64,000 bases of DNA. It comes from CAJINA01 sp964636125 (GTDB lineage: Bacteria; Desulfobacterota; Desulfobacteria; Desulfobacterales; CAJINA01). The position numbers and the translations under genes were made by a program. Positions 8,915-16,936 of this stretch are shown piece by piece (position 1 is the first letter of the stretch; every line of letters starts with the position of its first letter). Where the stretch lies: contig CAZWPX010000007.1 of the NCBI GenBank assembly GCA_964636125.1, forward strand, positions 61,508 to 125,507. The letters run 5' to 3'. The notes under the pieces were generated by a model. It did not search any database and was not told the origin of the DNA. It worked only from the letters and a program-made list of their open reading frames with translations.

Positions 8915-9244
8915 TGTGGGAGTTCCTTTTATATTCAGCTTCTTATAAATCTGGTCCTCAGGGCCAGGTCAGAAAAATTTGGCCATGCCGTTTTCGGGGC
9001 AACCCATAGACTGGCCCTTTGGGCCAGGATTCTTTACTTCAAAAAGGCCGCTGCCGTCATACCGGGGCAGTGGCCATTGCGGTCCATCCCATATAACATT
9101 ATCCGGGTTGATTCAAAGGAAAGCTTCAATAAAAAGCAATCAATTTCTGAAATACGAATATTCTTTTCCCGGGGAAATCGGAAACTGGGCTGTGTGGGCC
9201 AGGCTTTTTACAATCCAGTGGTTATAGGCGTTTGCCGGTGACGC
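8915..9244. other. 330-bp intergenic region, nothing recognised
   Basis: Between the transporter start and the end of queF. No open frame here has coding character. The half nearest 8915 must carry the transporter promoter, but I cannot place a convincing -35/-10 pair, and no clear terminator follows queF. Confidence 0.5.
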
Positions 9245-10069
9245 CTACTGCCGGGCAAAGCGGGTGTGTTGCGGCACGGCTGAATAGTTGGCCCGCCAGG
9301 GGTTGATGTCCAGTCCGCCCCGGCGGGTGAACCGGGCCTGGACCAGGAGGCGTGCGGGTGTGCAGCGTGTGAGGATATCCATGAAGATCCGCTCCACGCA
9401 ATTTTCATGGAAACCGGTGTGCTGCCGATAGGAGACGAGGTATTTCAACAGCCCTTCAGGATTGATTTGCGGGCCGGTGTAGTCCACCACCACGGTTGCC
9501 CAGTCCGGCTGCCCGGTGACCGGACAGTTGGTCCGCAGCAGGTTGGAATAGACCGTCTCGGTTACCTGTTCAGCAACAGTGTCCAGTGTTTCCGGTGCCA
9601 CCCGGTCGCAGCGGCAGGCCACGTCCAGGTCGTCCAGGCACTGCCCGGGTGGTTCCGACACGAGAGTTTCATGGAATCGTTCAGCGGTTATGAGGTCGAT
9701 CCCAACGCGGCCGCCGGCAATGGCGGCCAGCTCCTTTTCAAGGACTGCGCACACCGCGGCAGCAGAATCAAATCGATGCAGGTTAAGGGAGTTGAGAAAC
9801 AGCTTGAGGGACTTCGACTCGATGAGATTAGGTGTGCTGCAGGGGAATGTAAAGGTTCCCATGGCGACTTCCGGCTTGCCTGCGGGGTTGAGCCAGGAGA
9901 TCTCATAGGCATTCCAGACATCGGCGCCCCCAAAAGGGAGGGCCGCCAGGAGTCCAATCTCCCGGCGCCCGTCATGCCGGGCCACCGAAAACAGGTGTCC
10001 GGGATTATAAACCGGGCTGTGTGCGACCTCTTTTCCCAGAGGGTTGCGGCTGTCCGTCTCAGGTGGCAT
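9245..10069 (-). CDS. queF: NADPH-dependent 7-cyano-7-deazaguanine (preQ0) reductase, long form
   Basis: 274 residues from ATG at 10067-10069. This is the E. coli-like bimodular form (two T-fold halves). IESKSLKLFLNSLN (about residues 80-93) is the QueF substrate signature and NCPVTGQPDWATV (about residues 180-192) contains the catalytic cysteine that forms the thioimide with preQ0. The enzyme reduces the nitrile of preQ0 to the amine preQ1. It overlaps queC by 11 bases and ends the queDECF run. The upstream part of the open frame overlaps queC and is not used. Confidence 0.93.
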   Translation of the reverse strand: MPPETDSRNPLGKEVAHSPVYNPGHLFSVARHDGRREIGLLAALPFGGADVWNAYEISWLNPAGKPEVAMGTFTFPCSTPNLIESKSLKLFLNSLNLHRFDSAAAVCAVLEKELAAIAGGRVGIDLITAERFHETLVSEPPGQCLDDLDVACRCDRVAPETLDTVAEQVTETVYSNLLRTNCPVTGQPDWATVVVDYTGPQINPEGLLKYLVSYRQHTGFHENCVERIFMDILTRCTPARLLVQARFTRRGGLDINPWRANYSAVPQHTRFARQ

Positions 10070-10718
10070 AGGCTGTCGGGTCAAGGCCCGCCTCCTTGCG
10101 CAGAGCGTATTTGCGTTCCTGGCAGGCCCCGCAGGTGCCGCAGTGGATCGTGCGGCCCTTATAGCAGGTCCAGGTCTGGGTAAAATCGACCCCGAGCTGC
10201 CGTCCCCGGTCCCCGATGTCACGCTTGTCCAGCTCGGCAAACGGAAAGCGAACCCGGACCTGATTGTCGGTACCCAGGGCCGCGACCTGTGAGAAGGCGG
10301 TGTTGAATTCAGGCCGGCAGTCCGGATAAATAAAGTGGTCACCCGCATGCGACCCGAGCAGGACTTCCTCAGCTGTGATTGATTCCGCAAAACCCACTGC
10401 GATGGACATTAGAATACCATTTCGAAACGGCACCACGGTGCTTTTCATGGAGAGCGCGTCGTAGTGGCCGTCCGGAATAGCCTCCCCGGATTTCAGCAGG
10501 CTGGAAGAGAACAGCTCGTTGATAAACGGCAGGCGGATAATGCGGTGGGTGAGCTGTCGGCGCTCACACAGCGCTGCGGCCATGGGGAGTTCCCGGGCAT
10601 TGTGTTTGGCGCCGTAGTCGAAACTGAGGGCCGAAACGGTTTTATTCTGATCCAGCGCATCCGCCAGAAGCACGGTGGAATCCATCCCACCCGACAAGAC
10701 AATCACGGCTGCGGTCAT
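10059..10718 (-). CDS. queC: 7-cyano-7-deazaguanine synthase (preQ0 synthase)
   Basis: 219 residues from ATG at 10716-10718 (MTAAVIVLSGGMDST). SGGMDS near residue 9 is the ATP-pyrophosphatase P-loop, and the four zinc cysteines lie near the C-terminus in CYKGRTIHCGTCGACQER. QueC converts 7-carboxy-7-deazaguanine and ammonia to preQ0 with ATP. The start is one base away from the queE stop, and the 3' end overlaps queF, so the genes should be translated from one message. Confidence 0.93.
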   Translation of the reverse strand: MTAAVIVLSGGMDSTVLLADALDQNKTVSALSFDYGAKHNARELPMAAALCERRQLTHRIIRLPFINELFSSSLLKSGEAIPDGHYDALSMKSTVVPFRNGILMSIAVGFAESITAEEVLLGSHAGDHFIYPDCRPEFNTAFSQVAALGTDNQVRVRFPFAELDKRDIGDRGRQLGVDFTQTWTCYKGRTIHCGTCGACQERKYALRKEAGLDPTAYAT

Positions 10719-10719
10719 A

Positions 10720-11346
10720 TTAAACCCCTCTTTTATCGTTAAAGGCCAGGATGTGCAGCCTGGGTGAAAAGTTGTAATGTCGTTCAGTGCAAAACCGCCA
10801 GGCTGCCGCCATCTGCTGCAGCTGTTCCAAACGCGTTGCACCCAGGGGCATGATCCAGACCCTGTCGGCTGGTATTCCATGGACTTTGGCAAAGGCGTCT
10901 ATGATATCGATATCTCCATTGAGTACAAATTTGAAATCATCGATCCGGGCAAAAGATTCCGGCTCAATTTGCCAGCGGCCTGCTATGAACTTGGGCGAGC
11001 AGACCACATGCCCTTTAACGGCCGCAGGGATCCCGGCCTTGCCGCTGGTTTCATACTGTACCTGCAGGCCCTGTTCCATAAGGCGCCGTTCGAGCGCTTC
11101 CAGGCCGGTATGCCACTGCAAAAAGGGCTCTCCGCCGGTAATCACCACCAGGTTGTGGTGATATTCCGCGGCCTGTCCGACAATCTTCTCTATGGATAGC
11201 CGCTGCCCGGTTTCCCGGGCATACGGGGTGTCACACCAGGGGCAATACGGTGTCACACACCCGCTGAGTCGTACAAAGGCAGCCGGCCGGCCCATAAAGG
11301 GCCCCTCCCCCTGCAGCGATTGAAAAATTTCTGTTATTTCAAGCAT
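10720..11346 (-). CDS. queE: 7-carboxy-7-deazaguanine synthase (radical SAM)
   Basis: 208 residues from ATG at 11344-11346 (MLEITEIFQSLQGEGPFMGR), the family's conserved opening. The cluster-binding segment reads GCVTPYCPWCDTPYA, i.e. C-x4-C-x2-C, one residue longer than the canonical radical SAM C-x3-C-x2-C; the DNA was re-read codon by codon and agrees. GGEP (about residue 82) is the SAM-binding motif. QueE rearranges 6-carboxytetrahydropterin to 7-carboxy-7-deazaguanine. Its start overlaps the end of queD by eight bases. Confidence 0.92.
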   Translation of the reverse strand: MLEITEIFQSLQGEGPFMGRPAAFVRLSGCVTPYCPWCDTPYARETGQRLSIEKIVGQAAEYHHNLVVITGGEPFLQWHTGLEALERRLMEQGLQVQYETSGKAGIPAAVKGHVVCSPKFIAGRWQIEPESFARIDDFKFVLNGDIDIIDAFAKVHGIPADRVWIMPLGATRLEQLQQMAAAWRFCTERHYNFSPRLHILAFNDKRGV

Positions 11347-11752
11347 CTTTAGTAAGTGTAGCCCAGGATGTCGGGGTCTCGAACAGGGTGATGGCTTCAA
11401 GGGACACCTGCCGTCGCGCCAGGTCCGGTGCCAGCGCGTTAAAGATGTGCCGGACCATATTTTCCGCAGTGGTCGGGTGCTCGCGATACTCATCCAGGTC
11501 ATTCAAAAGCGCGTGATCGTACCGGGTAATAATCGTCTCCTTGACCAGTTGCTTGAGATCGGAAAAATGGAGAATCATACCACTGGCATCTACTTCGCCG
11601 GAGACGCACACTTGCAGCCGATAGGTGTGTCCGTGCAGGGCGGCACACTTGCCGTAAAGGTCCTGGTTTTGAGATTCGGTGAGATCCGGGCGACACAGTC
11701 TGTGGGCCGCATCAAAGGTGAATTCTTTTGTGATGGTAATCATGGTGTCCAC
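11339..11752 (-). CDS. queD: 6-carboxy-5,6,7,8-tetrahydropterin synthase
   Basis: 137 residues. FDAAHRL (about residues 13-19) and LHGHTYRL (about residues 39-46) supply the three zinc histidines; the cysteine just before (KCAALHGH) is the usual catalytic one, and the late FETPTSWA carries the conserved glutamate. QueD turns 7,8-dihydroneopterin triphosphate into 6-carboxytetrahydropterin, the first dedicated step towards preQ0. A start at the internal MITITKEF, three codons later, is possible. No preQ1 riboswitch could be recognised in the 80 bases upstream. Confidence 0.92.
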   Translation of the reverse strand: MDTMITITKEFTFDAAHRLCRPDLTESQNQDLYGKCAALHGHTYRLQVCVSGEVDASGMILHFSDLKQLVKETIITRYDHALLNDLDEYREHPTTAENMVRHIFNALAPDLARRQVSLEAITLFETPTSWATLTKDA

Positions 11753-11807
11753 TTCATAGCGTTAAAGTGAGGGATAATTTGTAAAGCGGGATGCCTCTCG
11801 TCCGCTG

Positions 11808-11840
11808 ATCTAAAAAAGTTAAAGGGCAACTTTTTTAGAT
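11808..11840 (-). terminator. Hairpin at the end of trxB, before queD
   Basis: Perfect 13-bp stem (atctaaaaaagtt / aacttttttagat) with a seven-base loop. The right arm on the plus strand overlaps the trxB stop codon, so on the minus strand the hairpin begins at the last trxB codons and separates trxB from queD. It is AT-rich with a U-rich arm and could act in both directions. It suggests that queD has its own promoter or depends on read-through. Confidence 0.6.
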
Positions 11841-12776
11841 GGATTTCTTGTTTTCCACGAACTGGGCCGCTGCCAGGGCCGCGGTACAGCCGTCGGCCGC
11901 AGCGGTCACAATCTGCCGGGCGAATTTTAGACGCAGATCACCCACGGCGTATATGCCGGGGATGTTGGTTTCACACTTTTCGTCGGTTATCACATAGCCC
12001 TCATCGGAAAGGTTGATGGCCGCGGGTACAATCTCATTGTTCGGGACAAATCCCACAAAGACAAAAACCCCGTCTGTATCCAGGCTGCGCTGTTCTCCTG
12101 AGACGGTATCCTGCAGGCCGACCGCGCCAACACCGTCCCCGCCTTTGACCTTGATGGCTGTCAGGACCGTATTCCAGAGGATTTCAATATTGGCGGTTTC
12201 CTTTACCCGTTTTTGCAGAAGCCGGCCGGCCCGCAATTCATCCCGGCGGTGCGCGATATAAACCTTGCTGGCCAGTTTGGCCAGGTAAACCGCCTCTTCA
12301 CAGGCGCTGTCGCCGCCACCGACAACGATGACGGTTTTGCCCCTGAAAAAAAAGCCGTCGCAGACGGCGCAATAGGAGACGCCTTTTCCATAATGCTCTT
12401 CCTCGCCGGGGATTCCAAGTTTGCGGGGGCTGCCGCCGGTGCCCAGAATAATCGTATGGGCTTCAAGCAGCTGCTCATTGTCAAACCGGATTTGATGGCA
12501 GTCTGACCCGGGGATAATTTCAACGACTTCGCGGGTAATGGTGTCGATCCCGTAGGCCTGGGCATGCTGGGACATGTTCAGGGCCAGCTCCGCGCCGCTG
12601 ATGTTCTCGATACCGGGCCAGTTTTCAACCTCGTCCGACATGGTTACCTGACCCCCCGGAACCCCCTTTTCAGCCATAACGGTATTGAGGGCGGCCCGGG
12701 CCGCATAGATCCCTGCCGTCAGCCCACCGGGACCGCTGCCGATAATCAAAAGGTCGAGAATATTTCCTGTCGTCAT
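11835..12776 (-). CDS. trxB: Thioredoxin-disulfide reductase
   Basis: 313 residues, the usual length. FAD-binding GSGPGGLTAGIYAAR (about residues 12-26), redox-active CAVCDG (about residue 136), NADPH-binding VGGGDSACEEAV (about residues 152-163), and the FAD C-terminal GIYAVGDLR are all present. It transfers electrons from NADPH through FAD and the CxxC pair to thioredoxin. It starts eight bases after the S1 gene's stop codon, so the two are co-transcribed. A hairpin closes the gene. Confidence 0.93.
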   Translation of the reverse strand: MTTGNILDLLIIGSGPGGLTAGIYAARAALNTVMAEKGVPGGQVTMSDEVENWPGIENISGAELALNMSQHAQAYGIDTITREVVEIIPGSDCHQIRFDNEQLLEAHTIILGTGGSPRKLGIPGEEEHYGKGVSYCAVCDGFFFRGKTVIVVGGGDSACEEAVYLAKLASKVYIAHRRDELRAGRLLQKRVKETANIEILWNTVLTAIKVKGGDGVGAVGLQDTVSGEQRSLDTDGVFVFVGFVPNNEIVPAAINLSDEGYVITDEKCETNIPGIYAVGDLRLKFARQIVTAAADGCTAALAAAQFVENKKSI

Positions 12777-12784
12777 GCACTACC

Positions 12785-14239
12785 TCATTTATTTTTTGAT
12801 AATAGGGCCTGCTGCAGCTTTTCAGCCAGCGTTCCCATGGGTTTGCCGGCGGATGTTCCAGAATAATTTTTCCAGTCGCCGGTATCGGCCGCGTCTGCCG
12901 GTGCCAGGGTTATTTTGCGTTCGTCCGGATTGATCCTTTCAATAACGGCCTTCAAGGTATCCCCGGGTTTGCAGCTTTCAATTTTGGCCGGGTTTTCGGA
13001 CTGGCTGATTTTTGATTTGGGCATCAGCCCGGTGATTCCAGGGGCCAGGCTGATAAAGAGGCCGAAGCCTTCCTTCTTTTCAACCGTGCCTTCAATCAGG
13101 TTGCCGGCGCTGAACTTTTCACCCACCTCCAGCCAGGGGTCGCCTTCCGCGTCTTTAAGGCTCAATGAGATGCGCCGTTTTTCAGAATCAATGTCCTTGA
13201 TCATCACCGAAACACTCTGTCCCCGGTCAACTTCATCCTCGGGATGGAGCACCCGCTTGGTATAGCTCATTTCACTGATGTGCACCAGGCCCTCAATGCC
13301 CGGTGCGATTTCCACGAAGGCACCGAACTTCATGCAGCGCGTCACCTTTCCGGTTACCCGACTGCCCGCCGAGAACGTTGTATTGACTGTCTCCCACGGA
13401 TCCCCCATGGCCTGCTTGACCGAAAGGCCAATTTTTTTCTGGTTTTTTTTGTCGCTCGCTTCAATTTTTAAAACCCGCACCGTCAATTTATCACCGGGGG
13501 CCACCACTTCATCCGGGTTTTCAACCCTTGACCAGCTAAGTTCACTGATATGCGCCATACCCTCGACGCCCGGGGCCAATTCGACAAAGGCGCCAAACGG
13601 CATGAGGCGCGTCACGCAGCCGCTGTACGTTTCACCGATTTTCAAAGTTTCATAGAAAGCCGCCCGGGTTTTCTCAAGTTCCCGGGCCAGGAGTTCCTTG
13701 CGGGAGACCACTATGTTGCGGCCGTTTTCTTCAAAGCGTTTAATCAGGAATTCGAACGTCTGATCTACAAAATCTTCAGGTGTTTCGACATAGTTGATGT
13801 CAATCTGGCTGATGGGGCAAAAGGCTTTTTGCTGCAGCATTTCTACACGAAACCCGCCTTTGCAGGTCTCATTGACTTTGCCTTCAACCGGGACCCGGTT
13901 TGCATACGCCTCTTTGAGATGCTGGATCCCGCCGATTCCCGAAAGCGCCTTGGAAAGCCGGACCTCACTTTCGGTCTTGGCCACTACATACAGCTCCAGC
14001 ACGTCGCCGGTATTAAAAGGCAGAGTGCCTGTGTCGTCCAACAGCTCCACTTTTTCCACCACGCCGTCTATCTTGGACCCGGTATCCATGTACACGGTGT
14101 CCCGGCCGATGGAAATGATTTCCCCCCGGATAAGGTCGCCCACCTGAAGATCTTCATTCATCCCGGCGGTGTAAGATTCCAAGAGTTCTTCGAAGCTCTT
14201 TTCTTCCATGGCATCGTTGTTTTCCTGATCTGTGGACAT
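12785..14239 (-). CDS. S1 RNA-binding domain protein, ribosomal protein S1-like (five S1 repeats)
   Basis: 484 residues from ATG at 14237-14239, preceded on the minus strand by a GGGAAAGAG ribosome site; the upstream in-frame TTG is less likely. Five S1 (OB-fold) repeats can be read, beginning about residues 33, 105, 195, 280 and 370, the third to fifth sharing the FGAFVELAPG pattern. Bacterial S1 usually has four or six repeats and about 550 residues, so this may be a shorter S1 paralogue rather than the main rpsA product. It binds mRNA and helps initiation if S1-like. Acidic N-terminus. Confidence 0.75.
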   Translation of the reverse strand: MSTDQENNDAMEEKSFEELLESYTAGMNEDLQVGDLIRGEIISIGRDTVYMDTGSKIDGVVEKVELLDDTGTLPFNTGDVLELYVVAKTESEVRLSKALSGIGGIQHLKEAYANRVPVEGKVNETCKGGFRVEMLQQKAFCPISQIDINYVETPEDFVDQTFEFLIKRFEENGRNIVVSRKELLARELEKTRAAFYETLKIGETYSGCVTRLMPFGAFVELAPGVEGMAHISELSWSRVENPDEVVAPGDKLTVRVLKIEASDKKNQKKIGLSVKQAMGDPWETVNTTFSAGSRVTGKVTRCMKFGAFVEIAPGIEGLVHISEMSYTKRVLHPEDEVDRGQSVSVMIKDIDSEKRRISLSLKDAEGDPWLEVGEKFSAGNLIEGTVEKKEGFGLFISLAPGITGLMPKSKISQSENPAKIESCKPGDTLKAVIERINPDERKITLAPADAADTGDWKNYSGTSAGKPMGTLAEKLQQALLSKNK

Positions 14240-14256
14240 GTCTCTTTCCCTGATAA

Positions 14257-15084
14257 TCAATCTCCGGTGGTGTGTTCAGCCAGACTTTGGATCAGCTGCT
14301 GCGTCAACGGGCCGGGTTTCCCGCTGCCGATTGTGGTTTCATCAACCTGAACGACGGGCACAACGCCCTTGTTGGTGCCCGTGATGAACACCTCCTCGGC
14401 AGATAAAAGCTCCTTCCGGGAGATATCTCTGATCTGAATTTCAAAATATTCCCGGGCCACATCGAGAACCACCTGCCTGGTTATCCCGGAGAGAATGTCC
14501 CGACCGGGCGTAATCAGCGTCTTGCCGCTGAACGCGAAAATGTTGCAGGTGGTCCCTTCCAGGACAAACCCCTGTCTGTCGAGGTAGACCGCTTCGATGG
14601 CCCCTTTCTTACGGGCTTCCTTGAGGGCGACCGTGGCCGGAATGTAATTGATGCTTTTCACCCCGGGTTTAAATCGCTCCGTCACACGCGTGATAATTTT
14701 CACGCCGTCTGAATACCAGGCGGCCGGCAGAACGGGTATGTGCGAGATCAGGACGAGCAGGCGGGGCTTGTTCTGGGGTGTCATGAAATCCGGGCTGGAT
14801 CCGCCGGTTACCACCAGGCGAATATTGGACTCCGCATGGTGGTTTTTTTTAAGTGTTTCCAGTACGATATCGTGAATTTGTTTCTCTGTCCAGGGAAAGT
14901 GCAAGCCGATCTCGTCGGCGGAATGACGCAGGCGTTCGATGTGCGCTTTGAGGAAAAAGGGCTTGCCGTCGTAGGTACGCACCAGATCAAACACCCCGAA
15001 TCCACGGAGTACCGCCAGATCATCTACAGGTATAACGGCCTGATCTGACTGAACGAATGAACCATCAATATAATAAATACTCAC
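14257..15084 (-). CDS. Class IV PLP-dependent aminotransferase (branched-chain / D-amino acid / ADC lyase group)
   Basis: 275 residues. The N-terminal YYIDGSFVQ and VLRGFGVFDLVRTYDG are typical of fold-type IV enzymes; the PLP lysine should be in GVKSINYIPA (about residue 144), and EGTTCNIFAF (about residues 176-185) is the cofactor phosphate region. Members transaminate branched-chain or D-amino acids or cleave aminodeoxychorismate; the active-site loops do not let me choose. Followed after 17 bases by the S1 gene, so probably one operon with S1 and trxB. Confidence 0.8.
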   Translation of the reverse strand: MSIYYIDGSFVQSDQAVIPVDDLAVLRGFGVFDLVRTYDGKPFFLKAHIERLRHSADEIGLHFPWTEKQIHDIVLETLKKNHHAESNIRLVVTGGSSPDFMTPQNKPRLLVLISHIPVLPAAWYSDGVKIITRVTERFKPGVKSINYIPATVALKEARKKGAIEAVYLDRQGFVLEGTTCNIFAFSGKTLITPGRDILSGITRQVVLDVAREYFEIQIRDISRKELLSAEEVFITGTNKGVVPVVQVDETTIGSGKPGPLTQQLIQSLAEHTTGD

Positions 15085-15202
15085 TGCGGGTACCTTACCT
15101 TATAAAGGGCATCCTATAAACGGTTCATCCGGTGAATACAAGTGCAATCTGTGGTTGTGTCTCGCAAATAAGGTAAATATATTTTTTACAGTACTAAAGG
15201 GT

Positions 15203-16183
15203 TCAATCCGGATAGCGCCTTAGAACAGCCAGGGCTTCATCCCGAATGCTGTCGGCCAAAGATTGCGGGTTCAGAACAGTGACAGCAGCCCCCCACCCCA
15301 TGACCCAGTTTTTCAGTTCGGCTGTTACCGCCACCTCTAACTCGAATTGCAGGCTGCCGTCCGCAAAGGATTTAAGCTGCTGGGTGGCATGCCAGGTTTT
15401 TTCCCGGATATAGCCGGCCAGCTCCTTCTTAAAGAGCAGCGTTACTTTCTCCGGCTGCCCCACAAAGACACCAAAGCCGGAGCCCATAAATACCTCGGCA
15501 TTGAAATCTTCAGGAATTTCAAAACCGGCATCTGAAACGGCCAGGTCTTTAATCCTGTCCAGGGTGAAAATACGCACTTCCCGGCGCAATTCGCAGTAAC
15601 CGATCAGGTAAATGGAATTTTTAAAAAACCAGAGCTTATACGGCGCAACCCTGCGACGGGACGTATCGTCGCGGCTGGCCGCATGATAGACCATGACAAC
15701 CCGGCGGCGGTTTAAAATTGCGCTATTCAAGCGTTCAATCCATTGTGCGACTACCGGGTGACGCCCATAAGGGGCCTGACCCACTGCAAACGTCTCCTGA
15801 AAGCCATCCATATAGTTGCGGGTGTCTGGCGGAATGGTGGCGATAATTTTCTGGAACAAAGACTCCAGGGCGGTGCTGAAGGGATTGTTTTTCAATGCTT
15901 TCAACATATCCCGGCTGAAATAGAGGGCCATCAACTCCAGAAGATTCAGGGGCAGCGGCGGCTGGTGCTTGACGGTATCGAGCAGGGACCAGAGATGTTT
16001 TCCCTCCACCAGTTCGTTGTAGAGTGGAAACCCGGCTACCTGAAGGGCCTCAAGGTCCCGGTAGATTGTTCGGGAGTGGCACGCCAGGCCCCTGGAAAGG
16101 TCACTTACGGAGACACCCCGTGTGGCCGCAAATAGACGTTGGATAATCTTCCACTGCCGACCCAGCTGGTCGCCGCGTGCCAT
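15203..16183 (-). CDS. WYL-domain transcriptional regulator with N-terminal HTH
   Basis: 326 residues. A DeoR/HTH-11-type helix-turn-helix at residues 12-60 (VSVSDLSRGLACHSRTIYRD) is followed by a WYL ligand-binding domain: YKLWFFKNSIYLIGYCELR around residues 180-200 and a C-terminal WCX extension ending in AVLRRYPD. WYL regulators sense nucleotide or nucleic-acid ligands and control phage defence, DNA damage or CRISPR genes in other bacteria. No such system is adjacent, so the target is unknown. Not linked in an operon. Confidence 0.85.
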   Translation of the reverse strand: MARGDQLGRQWKIIQRLFAATRGVSVSDLSRGLACHSRTIYRDLEALQVAGFPLYNELVEGKHLWSLLDTVKHQPPLPLNLLELMALYFSRDMLKALKNNPFSTALESLFQKIIATIPPDTRNYMDGFQETFAVGQAPYGRHPVVAQWIERLNSAILNRRRVVMVYHAASRDDTSRRRVAPYKLWFFKNSIYLIGYCELRREVRIFTLDRIKDLAVSDAGFEIPEDFNAEVFMGSGFGVFVGQPEKVTLLFKKELAGYIREKTWHATQQLKSFADGSLQFELEVAVTAELKNWVMGWGAAVTVLNPQSLADSIRDEALAVLRRYPD

Positions 16184-16254
16184 GATGTGCCTCCTGATGT
16201 GGATGAACGCGCAAAATTATGAGTTTCCAACTTACTTTATCAACCCCTGTATAA

Positions 16255-16443
16255 AGGACATTTGCAGGCGGGGCAACCCTGCAGACAGAATCAGTTTTCC
16301 ATCACCGGGAGCGCCCGGAGTATGACGGCAATACCATCGTTGAGCGCGTCCTGCGTCACCGCGACACAACCATAAAACGAGACTGGCTTCTTTTTGACAC
16401 CGTGAAAGAGGCCGATAATTTTTACAATGAAAACCGGGAGTGA
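16255..16443 (+). pseudogene. Open frame without a start codon, possible remnant of a small gene
   Basis: A stop-free frame of 62 codons ending in TGA at 16441-16443. Its second half reads like protein (RDWLLFDTVKEADNFYNENRE in two pieces: RDWLLFDTVKEA and DNFYNENRE) and resembles small hypothetical proteins of sulfate reducers. There is no ATG, GTG or TTG with a ribosome site at a sensible place, so the 5' end appears lost. It could equally be chance. Confidence 0.3.
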
Positions 16444-16474
16444 GCCCAGGGGCTGTCTCGAAACGGCATCCCGG

Positions 16475-16735
16475 TTATTCGAAGGGCTGCTTGCGGTTAT
16501 GGTGACACTGGCATGTGGGATTTAGCGGTCCGGTGGAAGAACGCTGCCGGCGATTGGGAAGCGGTGTTATCGGGCCTTTACTCTCGGTTGTTTCTGATCT
16601 GCAGACATTGCAGCGATTATCACTGCACCCTTGGCAGGCAAAGCAATCCGGGCAGGGGTGTTTCTGGTGCGCTGCGGGCAGTTTGTCCGGTACATAAACC
16701 TTTCCAATGACGCCGGGCATTTTTACAAACGGCAT
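16475..16735 (-). CDS. Small cysteine-rich protein, unknown function
   Basis: 86 residues from ATG at 16733-16735, preceded on the minus strand by GGGAGGG seven bases away. Residues 1-50 look conserved in character: MPFVKMPGVIGKVYVP, then CPDCFACQGCSDNRCNVCRSE, seven cysteines in pairs suggesting a zinc or Fe-S site. The remainder is basic and low in information, ending in CQCHHNRKQPFE. I do not know a function. The neighbours (a WYL regulator upstream and a glycosyltransferase downstream on the same strand) do not help. Confidence 0.5.
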   Translation of the reverse strand: MPFVKMPGVIGKVYVPDKLPAAHQKHPCPDCFACQGCSDNRCNVCRSETTESKGPITPLPNRRQRSSTGPLNPTCQCHHNRKQPFE

Positions 16736-16936
16736 GGTTCCCTCCCGGATGGCGGTGATCATATCCAATCACCAGTTAACATAGCCAGCAATGGAATAAT
16801 GGCAAGCTGAGAGAGGTAAACCGCTGACGCCGAGATGGGCCAGGGGGGACATTATGACTTGGCCGCAGAGGACGATGCTTTGGGTTGCCCCTGAGGTTCC
16901 GGTTTAAAAGTGGAAGCACCGCGGCCGGGTGCGAGG

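Noticed and set aside
9407..10183. Long plus-strand open frame opposite queF
   Set aside because: Shadow of queF; no ribosome site, family or protein-like pattern.
10070..10390. 107-codon N-terminal extension of QueF
   Set aside because: It lies inside queC in another frame; QueF homologues start at the MPPETDS position.
11753..11834. preQ1 riboswitch upstream of queD
   Set aside because: The leader lacks the class I or II preQ1 aptamer pattern; the only structure is the AT-rich hairpin at the trxB end.
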